This document shows positions 15,861-23,247 of a stretch of DNA of 27,188 nucleotides, piece after piece. How positions within the stretch are numbered: position 1 is the stretch's first letter; each line of letters begins with the position of its first letter. The notes under the pieces were generated by a model that saw only the letters and a list, made by a program, of their open reading frames with translations, was not told the origin of the DNA and searched no databases. A program made the translations under genes and the position numbers. Origin of the DNA: Planctomycetes bacterium UBA1146 (GTDB taxonomy: Bacteria > Planctomycetota > UBA8108 > UBA1146); NCBI GenBank assembly GCA_002311345.1, contig DCAA01000034.1, forward strand, positions 23,119-50,306. Direction: 5' to 3'.

Positions 15861-17606
15861 ATGGATCAGACCCCACCGACGCCACCGATTCGATACGGAC
15901 TGATCCGCTTCCTGCGGCCCTACAGTCTGTCACTGGCGTTGGTGCTCGCCGTATTGCTCCTGACCACCGTCTTCGGCCTGTTGCAGCCGTTTTTCATCCA
16001 GCAATTGATCGACCGGGTGCTGATGGGGGGACAGGAGCAGCTGATCTGGGTTTTTCCGGTCGCCATCATCGGCATCGCCGTACTCCGCTTCGGCCTCGGG
16101 ATCGCCCATGCCACGATGTACGCCGCGGTCACCGCCCGGGTGCTGCTCGATATGCGCGTCGACTTCGTCGAACATCTGCAGCGGATGTCGCCACGCTTCT
16201 TCAGCGGAACTCGCTTCGGCGATATCATCATCCGGCTCAACCGTGATCTGACCCAGTTGCAGGAACTCTCCACCGGAGCTTTGCTCGGATTCATCACCCA
16301 TCTGCTGACCCTCGTCGGGGTCGTCGTCGCGGCACTCATCTATCAACCGAAACTGTTTCTGATCTGTGCCATCCCGTTTCCGGTCGCGTTGGCGATCGGA
16401 TTCGCCTATCGCGGCCCCATCCGTCGGCTGACCGAGCAGTTACGCGAACTGGCCGCCGACCTCGCCTCGCAGGTGATGGAAACCCTGTCGGGGATCCGCA
16501 CCGTCAAGACCCACGGTCGCGAACGTGGCGAACTGGCCCGCTTTCTCGGCATTGGCCACCGGATGGTGCGCAAGATCCTCACCTTTCAGCGCACTCGCGC
16601 GATCGCTTCGGGACTGCCTCGACTGTGCCTCGTCGTCTCCAGTGCCATCCTGTACGGCTACGGCGGACTGATGGTGGTGCGCGGAGAACTGTCGCTCGGT
16701 GTACTGGTCGCTCTGGGCCTCTATCTCGGAATCGCCTTCGCACCGCTTCATGCACTGGTGGAACTGTACCTGCAACTGGTGCAGGGAAAGGTAGCCTTCG
16801 AGCGTGTACGAGAGATCCGCGAACAACTCCCCGAGGTACCCGAGGCGGCCACAGCGGTGCGCATCGGGACCATTTCCGGCGACATCGAGTTCGAGCAGGT
16901 CTACTTCAGTTATCAGCCCCATCAGCCACTACTGGAACGACTCTCCTTCCGGCTCGAACCGAACGAGACGGTGGCGCTCATCGGGGCCAGCGGTTGCGGG
17001 AAATCGACCATCGTCGACCTGATGTTGCGTTTTCTCGATCCTGAGCAGGGCAAGATCAGCGTCGAGGGCTACGATCTGCGTGAGATCGACTCTTCCAGTT
17101 ACCGGCGCCAGATCGCCGTGGTCCCGACCGATACCTTCCTCTTCCATGGCACCATCCGTGACAATATCCACTTCGGAAGACCCGTCGCCAGCAACGAGGA
17201 GGTGCGGCAGGCAGCGGTCAAGGTTGGACTGCCGGCGGCACTGGGACCCGAATCGGATGGACTGGGGACGATCGTCGGAGAGCGTGGCGAGATGTTGTCG
17301 GACGGGCAACGACAACGAGTCGGCATCGCCCGGGCACTGCTGAGAAACCCGAAGATCCTCATCCTCGACGAGGCCACTGCCCACCTCGATCTCGCCTCCG
17401 ATCGGCAGATCCGCGACACCATCGCCGAGTTGATGCGGGATGCGACCACCCTGGTGATCACCCACCGCGTCTCCAGCATCGCCAATGTCGATCGAATCCT
17501 GGTGCTCGATGAGGGAAGAATTGTCGAGCAAGGAACGCCCAAAGAGTTGATGAAACCGGGGACTGCGTTCCAGGAACTGCTGGAACGCGATCAGATCCCG
17601 GGTTGA
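15861..17606 (+). CDS. qhpF: QhpF-like ABC exporter (fused membrane and ATPase domains)
   Basis: This 581-residue half-transporter has membrane helices in roughly the first 300 residues and a C-terminal ATPase domain. Walker A is GASGCGKST (Lys381), the signature is LSDGQ (479-483), Walker B is ILILDEAT (Asp503, Glu504) and the switch is ITHR (His535). There is no C39 peptidase domain, which fits a system whose leader is removed by the separate protease QhpE. In Paracoccus QhpF is essential for making active enzyme and probably exports the modified gamma subunit. Two deviations stand out: the Q-loop glutamine is Thr423 (VVPTDTFLF), and the signature has Asp for the first Gly of LSGGQ. Start: GGAGAGG precedes the ATG at 15861; an in-frame TTG at 15846 is less likely. 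It is divergent from qhpA. Confidence 0.84.
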   Translation: MDQTPPTPPIRYGLIRFLRPYSLSLALVLAVLLLTTVFGLLQPFFIQQLIDRVLMGGQEQLIWVFPVAIIGIAVLRFGLGIAHATMYAAVTARVLLDMRVDFVEHLQRMSPRFFSGTRFGDIIIRLNRDLTQLQELSTGALLGFITHLLTLVGVVVAALIYQPKLFLICAIPFPVALAIGFAYRGPIRRLTEQLRELAADLASQVMETLSGIRTVKTHGRERGELARFLGIGHRMVRKILTFQRTRAIASGLPRLCLVVSSAILYGYGGLMVVRGELSLGVLVALGLYLGIAFAPLHALVELYLQLVQGKVAFERVREIREQLPEVPEAATAVRIGTISGDIEFEQVYFSYQPHQPLLERLSFRLEPNETVALIGASGCGKSTIVDLMLRFLDPEQGKISVEGYDLREIDSSSYRRQIAVVPTDTFLFHGTIRDNIHFGRPVASNEEVRQAAVKVGLPAALGPESDGLGTIVGERGEMLSDGQRQRVGIARALLRNPKILILDEATAHLDLASDRQIRDTIAELMRDATTLVITHRVSSIANVDRILVLDEGRIVEQGTPKELMKPGTAFQELLERDQIPG

Positions 17607-17624
17607 TGGATGACGGAGTTGAAT

Positions 17625-17648
17625 GTCGAGGGCTTACTGCCCCTCGAC
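17625..17648. terminator. Hairpin between convergent qhpF and FG-GAP gene
   Basis: GTCGAGGGC pairs with GCCCCTCGAC (one bulged base) around a five-base loop. The hairpin overlaps the end of the minus-strand FG-GAP gene, whose TAA stop (17634-17636) lies mostly in the loop. It also lies 19 bases past the qhpF stop. It probably serves as a bidirectional terminator, although neither side has a strong T-run. Confidence 0.45.
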
Positions 17649-18932
17649 TGCCGGCTCTTGCAGGTAGAGCCACACCCAGCCGTGCACCTTTGACTTGGTG
17701 CGGTCGAACTTGCCCATCTTCTTGGCCAGCGGCCTCCACACATCATTGACCGCCTTGACCCGGGCCAGCACCTCCTCGGGAATGCCACCGGGCTTGCCGA
17801 CATAGGAGTTGCGCTCGTCGTAGATCTTATCGAGAGCGGCATTCGCCTGCTCGTAGGCCGGTGTCAGCGCCAGTTTCTCGGCTTCTTGCTCGGCGGTCAG
17901 GGGCGGTAGTGTGTAGTAGAGCCACTGTACATCCCCGACCAGCAAGTCGGCTCGGCCATCGCCATTCCAGTCGGTGACGAACACCTTGGTGCGAGATCCT
18001 GCCCCCACGGGACCGTCGGCTTCCTGGCGCTTCTCCCAATCTCTCCCATCGAGCAGAGATTGCTGGGCGCCATACTTCGGAGAGTTGTTGGTGCCCTCGT
18101 TGCGATACCAGTGCACTCCGCCGTATTCGCTGCCGAGCACCAGATCGCGTAGGCCGTCGCCGTCCCAGTCAGCATGGTGGGCGTTGGATCCCTTGACCTT
18201 TTTTCCATCGACGGTCATCAGTGGACGGGACTCACCCGTATAGGCCGGCTTGGCACGGGTGCCGACATTCTCGAAGATTTCCACCGCACCACTGCGAGTT
18301 CCCAGCACCAGATCGAGGTCATCATCCGCATCGACGTCCATCGCCTCGACCGTCACCGACAGCGCCTTCGCCTTCAGGTCTTCTCCCTTGTTGTTGAGGA
18401 GATAACGACCCTGGACAAAACTACCATCGGCTTTTCGTTCGAACAGGTAAAGTTCACCGGTGTAGGAGCCGGAGAGAATATCGAGATCACCGTCTGCGTC
18501 GTAGTCCACAAACTGTGGACAGAAGCAGATGCATCACGTCGTCGGGATCGATGCATACTCTCTACCGGCGCGCAGGTACTCGAAATCCTTGAAGAGAGGA
18601 GTCTCGTTGGTGCCGAGGTTGCGATAGATGCGCAACTTGCCCTCGTCGAAGCCCATATCTTTTTCGCGAAGTCGTTCGGGCAGGCGCTTCTTGGGGAACG
18701 CCCCTTTGCCAAACTCCCCCACCAGTAGATCTCGGACACCATCTCCATCGAAATCGATAACGTAAGGGGCGGCATGGCCGATCGTGACATCGATGGGAAT
18801 CCCGTTGGCTTCCAGGCGTACTGGAGCTCCCAGGCGGAATTCATCGGCGGGCGTGGTTGCCATCGCTGAAGTCGCCACGAGGCTCAACCACGGGAAAGAT
18901 GCCAACACCAGGGCGAAGATGAAGTGTTTCAT
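17634..18932 (-). CDS. Secreted FG-GAP/VCBS repeat protein with in-frame TGA; candidate selenoprotein
   Basis: Read through one internal TGA (18534-18536, residue 133), this is a 432-residue protein. It has a signal peptide (MKHFIFALVLASFPWLSLVA) and FG-GAP/VCBS calcium-loop repeats on both sides of the TGA: VIDFDGDGVRDLLVG before it, and FVDYDADGDLDILSG, HADWDGDGLRDLVLG and VTDWNGDGRADLLVG after it. A helical C-terminal region follows. The repeats form a propeller of unknown function. The TGA is in the same frame as both halves, with no frameshift. The residues around it read IPTT-U-CICFCPQF, so a selenocysteine would sit in a Cys cluster. A SECIS-like hairpin follows at the usual distance. 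The alternative is a nonsense mutation or read error that splits the gene. Start: GGAGAGG six bases before the ATG at 18932. tRNA-Arg lies just upstream on the same strand. Confidence 0.6.
18493..18529 (-). promoter_or_regulatory. SECIS-like hairpin downstream of in-frame TGA
   Basis: On the coding strand, 13 bases after the TGA, GTCCACA pairs perfectly with TGTGGAC around a GTT loop (18504-18520). A lower helix TCTGC/GCAGA (18529-18525 with 18497-18493) extends it across an internal loop. Bacterial SECIS elements lie immediately after the UGA, with an upper stem of several pairs, a G in the first loop positions, and the loop about 16-37 bases from the UGA. Here the loop begins 20 bases after it. 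The match is by eye only. Confidence 0.5.
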
Positions 18933-18968
18933 TGAAATCCTCTCCATGTGAAAAGGTTAGCGATTGAA

Positions 18969-19045
18969 TGGTACGCCCGCCAGGACTCGAACCTGGAACC
19001 TTCGGATTAGAAATCCGATGCTCTATCCGGTTGAGCTACGGGCGC
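18969..19045 (-). tRNA. tRNA-Arg (anticodon UCU)
   Basis: On the minus strand the cloverleaf reads as follows: acceptor GCGCCCG paired with CGGGCGT (G1-U72 wobble), TA, the D-arm GCTCAACCGGATAGAGC, an anticodon arm with loop TTTCTAA giving anticodon TCT (reads AGA), and T-arm CCAGG-TTCGAGT-CCTGG. The discriminator A at 18972 is followed by an encoded CCA (18971-18969). It sits between pdxH and the FG-GAP gene on the same strand. Confidence 0.95.
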
Positions 19046-19123
19046 CCAGCAAGGATAGGTTGCCACAGACGCCGCCAGAGTGCAAAGCGACCCGCTATCG
19101 GGCCATATGCGGGCCCCAGTCCA

Positions 19124-19762
19124 TCACGGCTGTAGTTCGGAGCGCTGCCAGGTGCCGGAGTCGAGACGATAGAGCACCCGATCGTGGATTCGACCCGACT
19201 GGCCCTGCCAGAACTCGAAGAGTTGCGGAAGCAGGCGGTATCCACCCCAGGACTCGGGACAGTCGATGTCCTGTTCCCCTTCCAGCATCTTCTTGACCTC
19301 CGTCTCGAAGCCCTGGCGATCGAGCAGTACAGAACTCTGCCGGGAAACAGCTGCCCCCACCTGTGAGTTTCGCGGACGTTGCGAGAAGTACTGCTCGGAG
19401 ATCTCCCGTGACACCTTTTCGACGGGACCCTCGATTCGCACCTGGCGCTGAAGTCGCGGCCAGTGAAAAAGTAGCGCGGCATGTGGATTCTGTTCCAGTT
19501 CGATCGCCTTGCGTGAACCGTAGTCGGTGAAGAAGAGCAATCCGGTTGAATCAAATTTCTTGAGCAAAACCATGCGCACAGAAGGACGGCCTTGTGCATC
19601 GGCAGTCGCCAGCGCCATCCGATTGCCATCGCGTTCTCCTGATCGTGCCTCCTCGTCAAACCAGCAACGGAACTGTTCGAGAGGATCCGGATCTACACTA
19701 TCACTGCAAATCGAATCGCCCGAAAACTCGTATTCCGCACGTGGGAGGTATGAATCCGCCAT
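19124..19762 (-). CDS. pdxH: Pyridoxamine/pyridoxine 5'-phosphate oxidase
   Basis: This 212-residue FMN flavoprotein makes pyridoxal 5'-phosphate (vitamin B6 cofactor) from the pyridoxine and pyridoxamine phosphates in the cytoplasm. The length matches the family (about 210-220). Diagnostic blocks are all present: RPSVRMVLLK and FFTDYGSRKA for FMN, HWPRLQRQVRIEG, SQRPRNSQVGA with SRQSSV, and the C-terminal signature SWGGYRLLPQLFEFWQGQ followed by RIHDR. The ATG at 19762 has AAGGG about ten bases upstream. The gene precedes tRNA-Arg on the same strand by 78 bases and is divergent from the helicase gene. It is a housekeeping function with no evident link to the qhp cluster. Confidence 0.95.
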   Translation of the reverse strand: MADSYLPRAEYEFSGDSICSDSVDPDPLEQFRCWFDEEARSGERDGNRMALATADAQGRPSVRMVLLKKFDSTGLLFFTDYGSRKAIELEQNPHAALLFHWPRLQRQVRIEGPVEKVSREISEQYFSQRPRNSQVGAAVSRQSSVLLDRQGFETEVKKMLEGEQDIDCPESWGGYRLLPQLFEFWQGQSGRIHDRVLYRLDSGTWQRSELQP

Positions 19763-20010
19763 CTATGCATCCCTTCGCACAGATTCTAGAGGGCTCCGTG
19801 ACCGTGAGAAAAGAGGAAAGAATCCGCACAATCCCCCGCATCTTCATCGCAAAAGGCTTATACTGGCTCTCAGGACCGAGGGGGCGATCCCCCGGACGAA
19901 CAACAGGGCCTTCAAAGTCTCGTCGGTCGATAAATCGTTGCCTTCCGCTGTTGTGAGGGTGATCCCCAGTTCCAGCCTCCCCCGGGGAGGCGAACCGCGA
20001 GGAGATCCCC
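19763..20010. promoter_or_regulatory. Divergent region between pdxH and DEAD-box helicase
   Basis: These 248 bases hold the promoters of both genes. A possible helicase -10 (TATACT, 19859-19864) has no good -35. A GC-rich hairpin, GCCTCC/GGAGGC at 19975-19991, lies just before the helicase Shine-Dalgarno GAGGAG (about 19999-20004) and could modulate its translation. Confidence 0.35.
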
Positions 20011-21450
20011 GTGTCCCGCACCACTTTCACTCCGATCACTGATTTCACCGAACTCGACCTTTCCCCTCCACTGGCCAAGGCGATCGTCAAGGCCCAATAC
20101 ACGACGCCACGACCGATCCAGGCCGAGACGATTGCTCCCGCCCTCGCTGGCCATGATGTGCTCGGCCTCGCCCAGACCGGAACCGGAAAAACGGCCGCAT
20201 TCGCCATCCCCACCATCGAGCATCTACTGGCGCACCAGAAGAAGGGGCCCCGGGTGCTCGTCATCGGTCCGACCCGGGAACTGGTGACCCAGATCGACCA
20301 GGAGTTCCGAAAACTGACGGCGCGAACAAAGATCTGCACGATGACCATCTACGGAGGCGTTTCCGAGAAGCCACAGATCCAGAAACTCGAACGTCATCCG
20401 GATGTAGTCTGCGCCTGTCCGGGTCGTTTGCTCGATCTGCTGGGACGAGGGTTCGTCGATCTCTCGAGGATCGAAACCCTGATCCTCGACGAGGCTGATC
20501 ACATGTTCGACATGGGTTTCCTCCCCGACATCCGAAGAATCATCCAGCATCTTCCCGAGAAGCGTCAGAACCTGCTGTTTGCAGCAACCATGCCAAAAGA
20601 GATCCGCAAACTGGCAACACAGATTCTCACCGATCCTTTCATCTCCGAGATCGACCACACGATGCCGGCAAAGACCATCAAACACACCCTCTATCCGGTT
20701 CGCGAAAAGCGCAAGATCGAGATGCTACGCCACTTTCTTCGTCAGGATGATTTTGATTCCGCCATCGTGTTCACCAGAACCAAGAGACGAGCTCGCCAAC
20801 TCGCGCAAAAACTCGAAAAGGATGGACATCGAGCCGTCGCTCTGCAGGGCAATATGTCGCAGAACCAACGTGATCGGGCGATGGACGGTTTCCGTAAGCG
20901 AAACTATGACATCCTTGTGGCCACCGATGTCGCAGCACGGGGAATCGATGTCCTGAGCGTCTCGCACGTGATCAACCTGGATATCCCCAATGTTGCGGAG
21001 ACCTACACTCACAGAATCGGACGTACCGGCCGTTCCGAGCAAGAAGGCAAGGCCTATACCTTCATCACCGAAGATGACGGCGAGATGATCGCCGCCATCG
21101 AGAAGATGATCGGAATGCCGCTGGAAATCAAATCGGTGCCCGGATTCGAGGAGGTCTTCATCCCGAAGAAGACAGGACGAGCGCGAGGGGGCGGCCGCGG
21201 CAGCAACGCAAAAACATCTGCGGGAGGTTCACGCCAGAGCCGCTCAGGGAGAAGAAAGCCCACATCATCGCGGACAAGAAACACCCACTCCGGAGCGAAC
21301 CAGCAATCGGACAGTTCGCCGGGACGTCGCCGTAGAAAGCGCAAGAACACCGATGCCAGACAGCGCTCGAACTCGGGTCCATCCGCGAGCGGTTCTTCCC
21401 GGCCCCACAGACGCCGCCGAAGCAGTGCCCGTAAATCTACACAGCAATAA
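20011..21450 (+). CDS. DEAD-box ATP-dependent RNA helicase with basic C-terminal tail
   Basis: This 479-residue cytoplasmic helicase of the RhlE-like group has the Q motif (FTELDLSPPL and TPRPIQAETI), motif I AQTGTGKT (Lys60), GPTREL, CPGRLLD, the DEAD box (160-163), and motif VI HRIGRTGR (334-341). It should remodel structured RNA or ribosomal precursors. Motif III reads AAT (191-193) where most family members have SAT, the motif that couples ATP hydrolysis to unwinding. The last 90 or so residues (about 389-479) are a Gly/Arg/Ser/Lys-rich disordered tail, typical of RNA-binding extensions. Start: GTG at 20011 with GAGGAG six bases upstream. It is convergent with the calcium-repeat gene through a shared hairpin. 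Confidence 0.92.
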   Translation: MSRTTFTPITDFTELDLSPPLAKAIVKAQYTTPRPIQAETIAPALAGHDVLGLAQTGTGKTAAFAIPTIEHLLAHQKKGPRVLVIGPTRELVTQIDQEFRKLTARTKICTMTIYGGVSEKPQIQKLERHPDVVCACPGRLLDLLGRGFVDLSRIETLILDEADHMFDMGFLPDIRRIIQHLPEKRQNLLFAATMPKEIRKLATQILTDPFISEIDHTMPAKTIKHTLYPVREKRKIEMLRHFLRQDDFDSAIVFTRTKRRARQLAQKLEKDGHRAVALQGNMSQNQRDRAMDGFRKRNYDILVATDVAARGIDVLSVSHVINLDIPNVAETYTHRIGRTGRSEQEGKAYTFITEDDGEMIAAIEKMIGMPLEIKSVPGFEEVFIPKKTGRARGGGRGSNAKTSAGGSRQSRSGRRKPTSSRTRNTHSGANQQSDSSPGRRRRKRKNTDARQRSNSGPSASGSSRPHRRRRSSARKSTQQ

Positions 21451-21465
21451 TCGTGCTGAAACAAT

Positions 21466-21490
21466 TTCCAGTACAGCGAGTGTGCTGGAA
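21466..21490. terminator. Bidirectional hairpin terminator candidate
   Basis: TTCCAGTACA pairs with TGTGCTGGAA (ten pairs, one T-G wobble) around a five-base GCGAG loop. It lies 15 bases after the helicase stop and immediately after the minus-strand stop at 21492. The minus-strand side continues into TTGTTTC, so it works best as a terminator for the calcium-repeat gene. Confidence 0.6.
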
Positions 21491-21491
21491 T

Positions 21492-22982
21492 CTATGGACA
21501 GACCGCACCATAGCTGGGGCAAGCGAGCACATCACCGTCCGGATCAGTCCCGCAGTCGGGGAACGGTGGCGGTGGCACGGGCCCCCCGGTGAAGAGGCTC
21601 GCCAATAGATAAACCGCATCGGCGATGTTGGCCTGTTCATCATCGTTTGTGTCGCAAGCATCGGGACAGGTGACTCCCCCGCCAAGGCCGAACAGAAAAT
21701 TCAGCAAGATGATCGCATCGGCGATGTTGAAGAAGCCACTGGAATTACAATCCCCCCGCACGAACGAAACATTTTGACAGACATCGAGGACACCATCCCC
21801 ATCCAGGTCGCCTCCAGCGGCTAGGTCACAAGAATCGGGAATCCCGTTGGTATTGCAATCCTCGACCAACGCATCAGCGATGGCGCAACTATCGAGCAGC
21901 CCATCCAGGTCGCAGTCGGCGGCACCCGCATCGAGATCACAACTGTCCGGAATCCCATTGCCATCGCAATCGATGGCAACCCCTGCGGAAAGATCGCAAC
22001 TATCGAGAGTTCCGTTGCCGTCACAATCTGAGTCGGTACCCGAGATCAATTCGCAACTATCGAGCACTCCATCGAAATCGCAGTCGAGGGCTCCGGCATC
22101 GATGTCGCAGTTGTCCGGGATCGTGTTGCCATCGCAATCGGCCACCGTCCCTTGCGCGATCGCACAGGAATCAGGCACCGAATCGGCATCGCAATCACTT
22201 TCCAGCCCCTGGGATATCTCGCACGAATCGAGAATCCCATCCTGATCGCAATCGAGATCTAGCTGGCACAGATCGGAGATTCCGTCCTGATTGCAGTCCA
22301 CTTCGCAGATGTCAGGAATTCCATCTGCATTGCAATCGGGTTGCCCCGGGGCAAAGCCGCATTCATCCGGTACACCGTCCCCATCGCAATCCTGACTGGT
22401 ACCACTGGCGATATCGTCCGAATCCGGGATGCCATTGAAATTGCAATCATCGAGTACCGTGACGGTGCCGGCATCCCAGCTCGGCGTGTACTCCAATCCA
22501 TCCATCACGACGAGCAAGACCACGGGTGGGTCGTGTAGTTCTGAAGTGAACAGAAGCGGGGTGTCTCCGATAGCAGCGGTCGTAAGAATCGAATAGGTGA
22601 CGATGAGGATTTCCTGATTGACACCGGCAATCAGATTGTTGATCGGAGGAGCCAGATTGAACAGGCAACCGACAACATACCCGACACCGATGGTGGGATT
22701 CGATTCGAGCATCAGGAAATCGGGAGTCGCGCCACCGAGCGTGGAGTCCTCCAGGAACTCTCCCCTTTGCATGTTCAGCACCGAGAGAACCTCAGGATCG
22801 TGAGAAACTCCGAGAGAGAATGCTTCGCACGCGAAATCGTGACTCAGGAGAACGCGCGTGACCACTGGCACTCCCGGAGCCGCGCTGGCTCCCTGGATCT
22901 CCAGATGTGATTCGGAAGACACCTGAGAAACGCCTGTACCACAGCACCAAAGCACCAGCAGCACACTGGAGAAGCTACGCAT
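21492..22982 (-). CDS. Secreted cohesin-like/calcium-repeat protein with dockerin-type C-terminal module
   Basis: This 496-residue exported protein has a signal peptide (MRSFSSVLLVLWCCGTGVSQ). Residues about 25-175 form a beta domain (VVTRVLLSHDFACEAFSLGV, DPEVLSVLNMQRGEFL) that resembles the first strands of cohesin or similar adhesion domains. Residues 178-402 hold 13 calcium-binding repeats of the pattern DCDxDGxPDSC. A paired-loop dockerin-type module (RGDCNSSGFFNIADAI and NDDEQANIADAV) follows, and a Pro/Cys tail ends the protein. The tail closely resembles that of the ASST-like protein at 6291-8219, so both may be sorted or anchored in the same way. A surface or matrix role is inferred; no enzymatic motif is seen. 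Start: TAGGA six bases before the ATG at 22982. Confidence 0.72.
   Translation of the reverse strand: MRSFSSVLLVLWCCGTGVSQVSSESHLEIQGASAAPGVPVVTRVLLSHDFACEAFSLGVSHDPEVLSVLNMQRGEFLEDSTLGGATPDFLMLESNPTIGVGYVVGCLFNLAPPINNLIAGVNQEILIVTYSILTTAAIGDTPLLFTSELHDPPVVLLVVMDGLEYTPSWDAGTVTVLDDCNFNGIPDSDDIASGTSQDCDGDGVPDECGFAPGQPDCNADGIPDICEVDCNQDGISDLCQLDLDCDQDGILDSCEISQGLESDCDADSVPDSCAIAQGTVADCDGNTIPDNCDIDAGALDCDFDGVLDSCELISGTDSDCDGNGTLDSCDLSAGVAIDCDGNGIPDSCDLDAGAADCDLDGLLDSCAIADALVEDCNTNGIPDSCDLAAGGDLDGDGVLDVCQNVSFVRGDCNSSGFFNIADAIILLNFLFGLGGGVTCPDACDTNDDEQANIADAVYLLASLFTGGPVPPPPFPDCGTDPDGDVLACPSYGAVCP
21777..22451 (-). repeat. Thirteen tandem calcium-loop repeats (thrombospondin type 3-like)
   Basis: Coding repeats of 13-22 residues share Asp/Asn-rich loops with a Cys on each side (DCDGNGIPDSC type). 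Copies 9-12 are most alike at the DNA level, which suggests recent duplication. Confidence 0.8.
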
Positions 22983-23163
22983 TGAATTCCTACCCATACC
23001 CGACCGGGAAATCGGTTTCATCACCACTAATAAAAGGCCACACCCCCCTACATTCTATTGGAGCAGTTCAACGAGGCGACCGTGGTTGCGCCCAAACGGT
23101 AGAAATGTCACGAATGGGACAGTTCTATCAGGAATCGGGTTTGGTTTGCTCACCCGACAAAGA

Positions 23164-23199
23164 CAGATCCTGCAGAGCAGTAATGCTCTGCAGGATCTG
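23164..23199 (-). terminator. Perfect 16-bp hairpin with GTAA/TTAC tetraloop
   Basis: CAGATCCTGCAGAGCA and its exact complement flank GTAA (plus strand). On the minus strand it lies about 48 bases after the stop of the small hydrophobic ORF and is followed by TCTTTGTC. It is probably that transcript's terminator. It could equally be a small-RNA hairpin, because there is no long T-run on either side. Confidence 0.45.
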
Positions 23200-23247
23200 A
23201 ATTCTCGATATTACAAATCTCTTTCCCGACGATCGGGGGAAACTGAT

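Noticed and set aside
17634..18932. Frameshift as the explanation for the split FG-GAP gene
   Set aside because: Both halves are in the same frame and separated only by the TGA codon, so no insertion or deletion is needed. A nonsense change or selenocysteine remains.
17634..18932. Genome-wide reassignment of TGA to an amino acid
   Set aside because: Several well-defined genes here end in TGA at sensible positions (qhpD, qhpB, qhpA, the ASST-like gene), so TGA is normally a stop.
18969..19045. tRNA-Arg as the attachment site of an integrated element
   Set aside because: I found no integrase gene and no second copy of the tRNA 3' end in the window.
19975..19991. Hairpin before the helicase as a riboswitch or cold-shock thermosensor
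   Set aside because: Only a six-pair GC hairpin is visible. There is no conserved riboswitch core or cold-box sequence, so I list it only as part of the intergenic region.
21777..22451. CRISPR-like repeated DNA
   Set aside because: The periodicity is variable and fully explained by calcium-loop codons in an open frame. There are no constant repeats with unique spacers and no cas genes.
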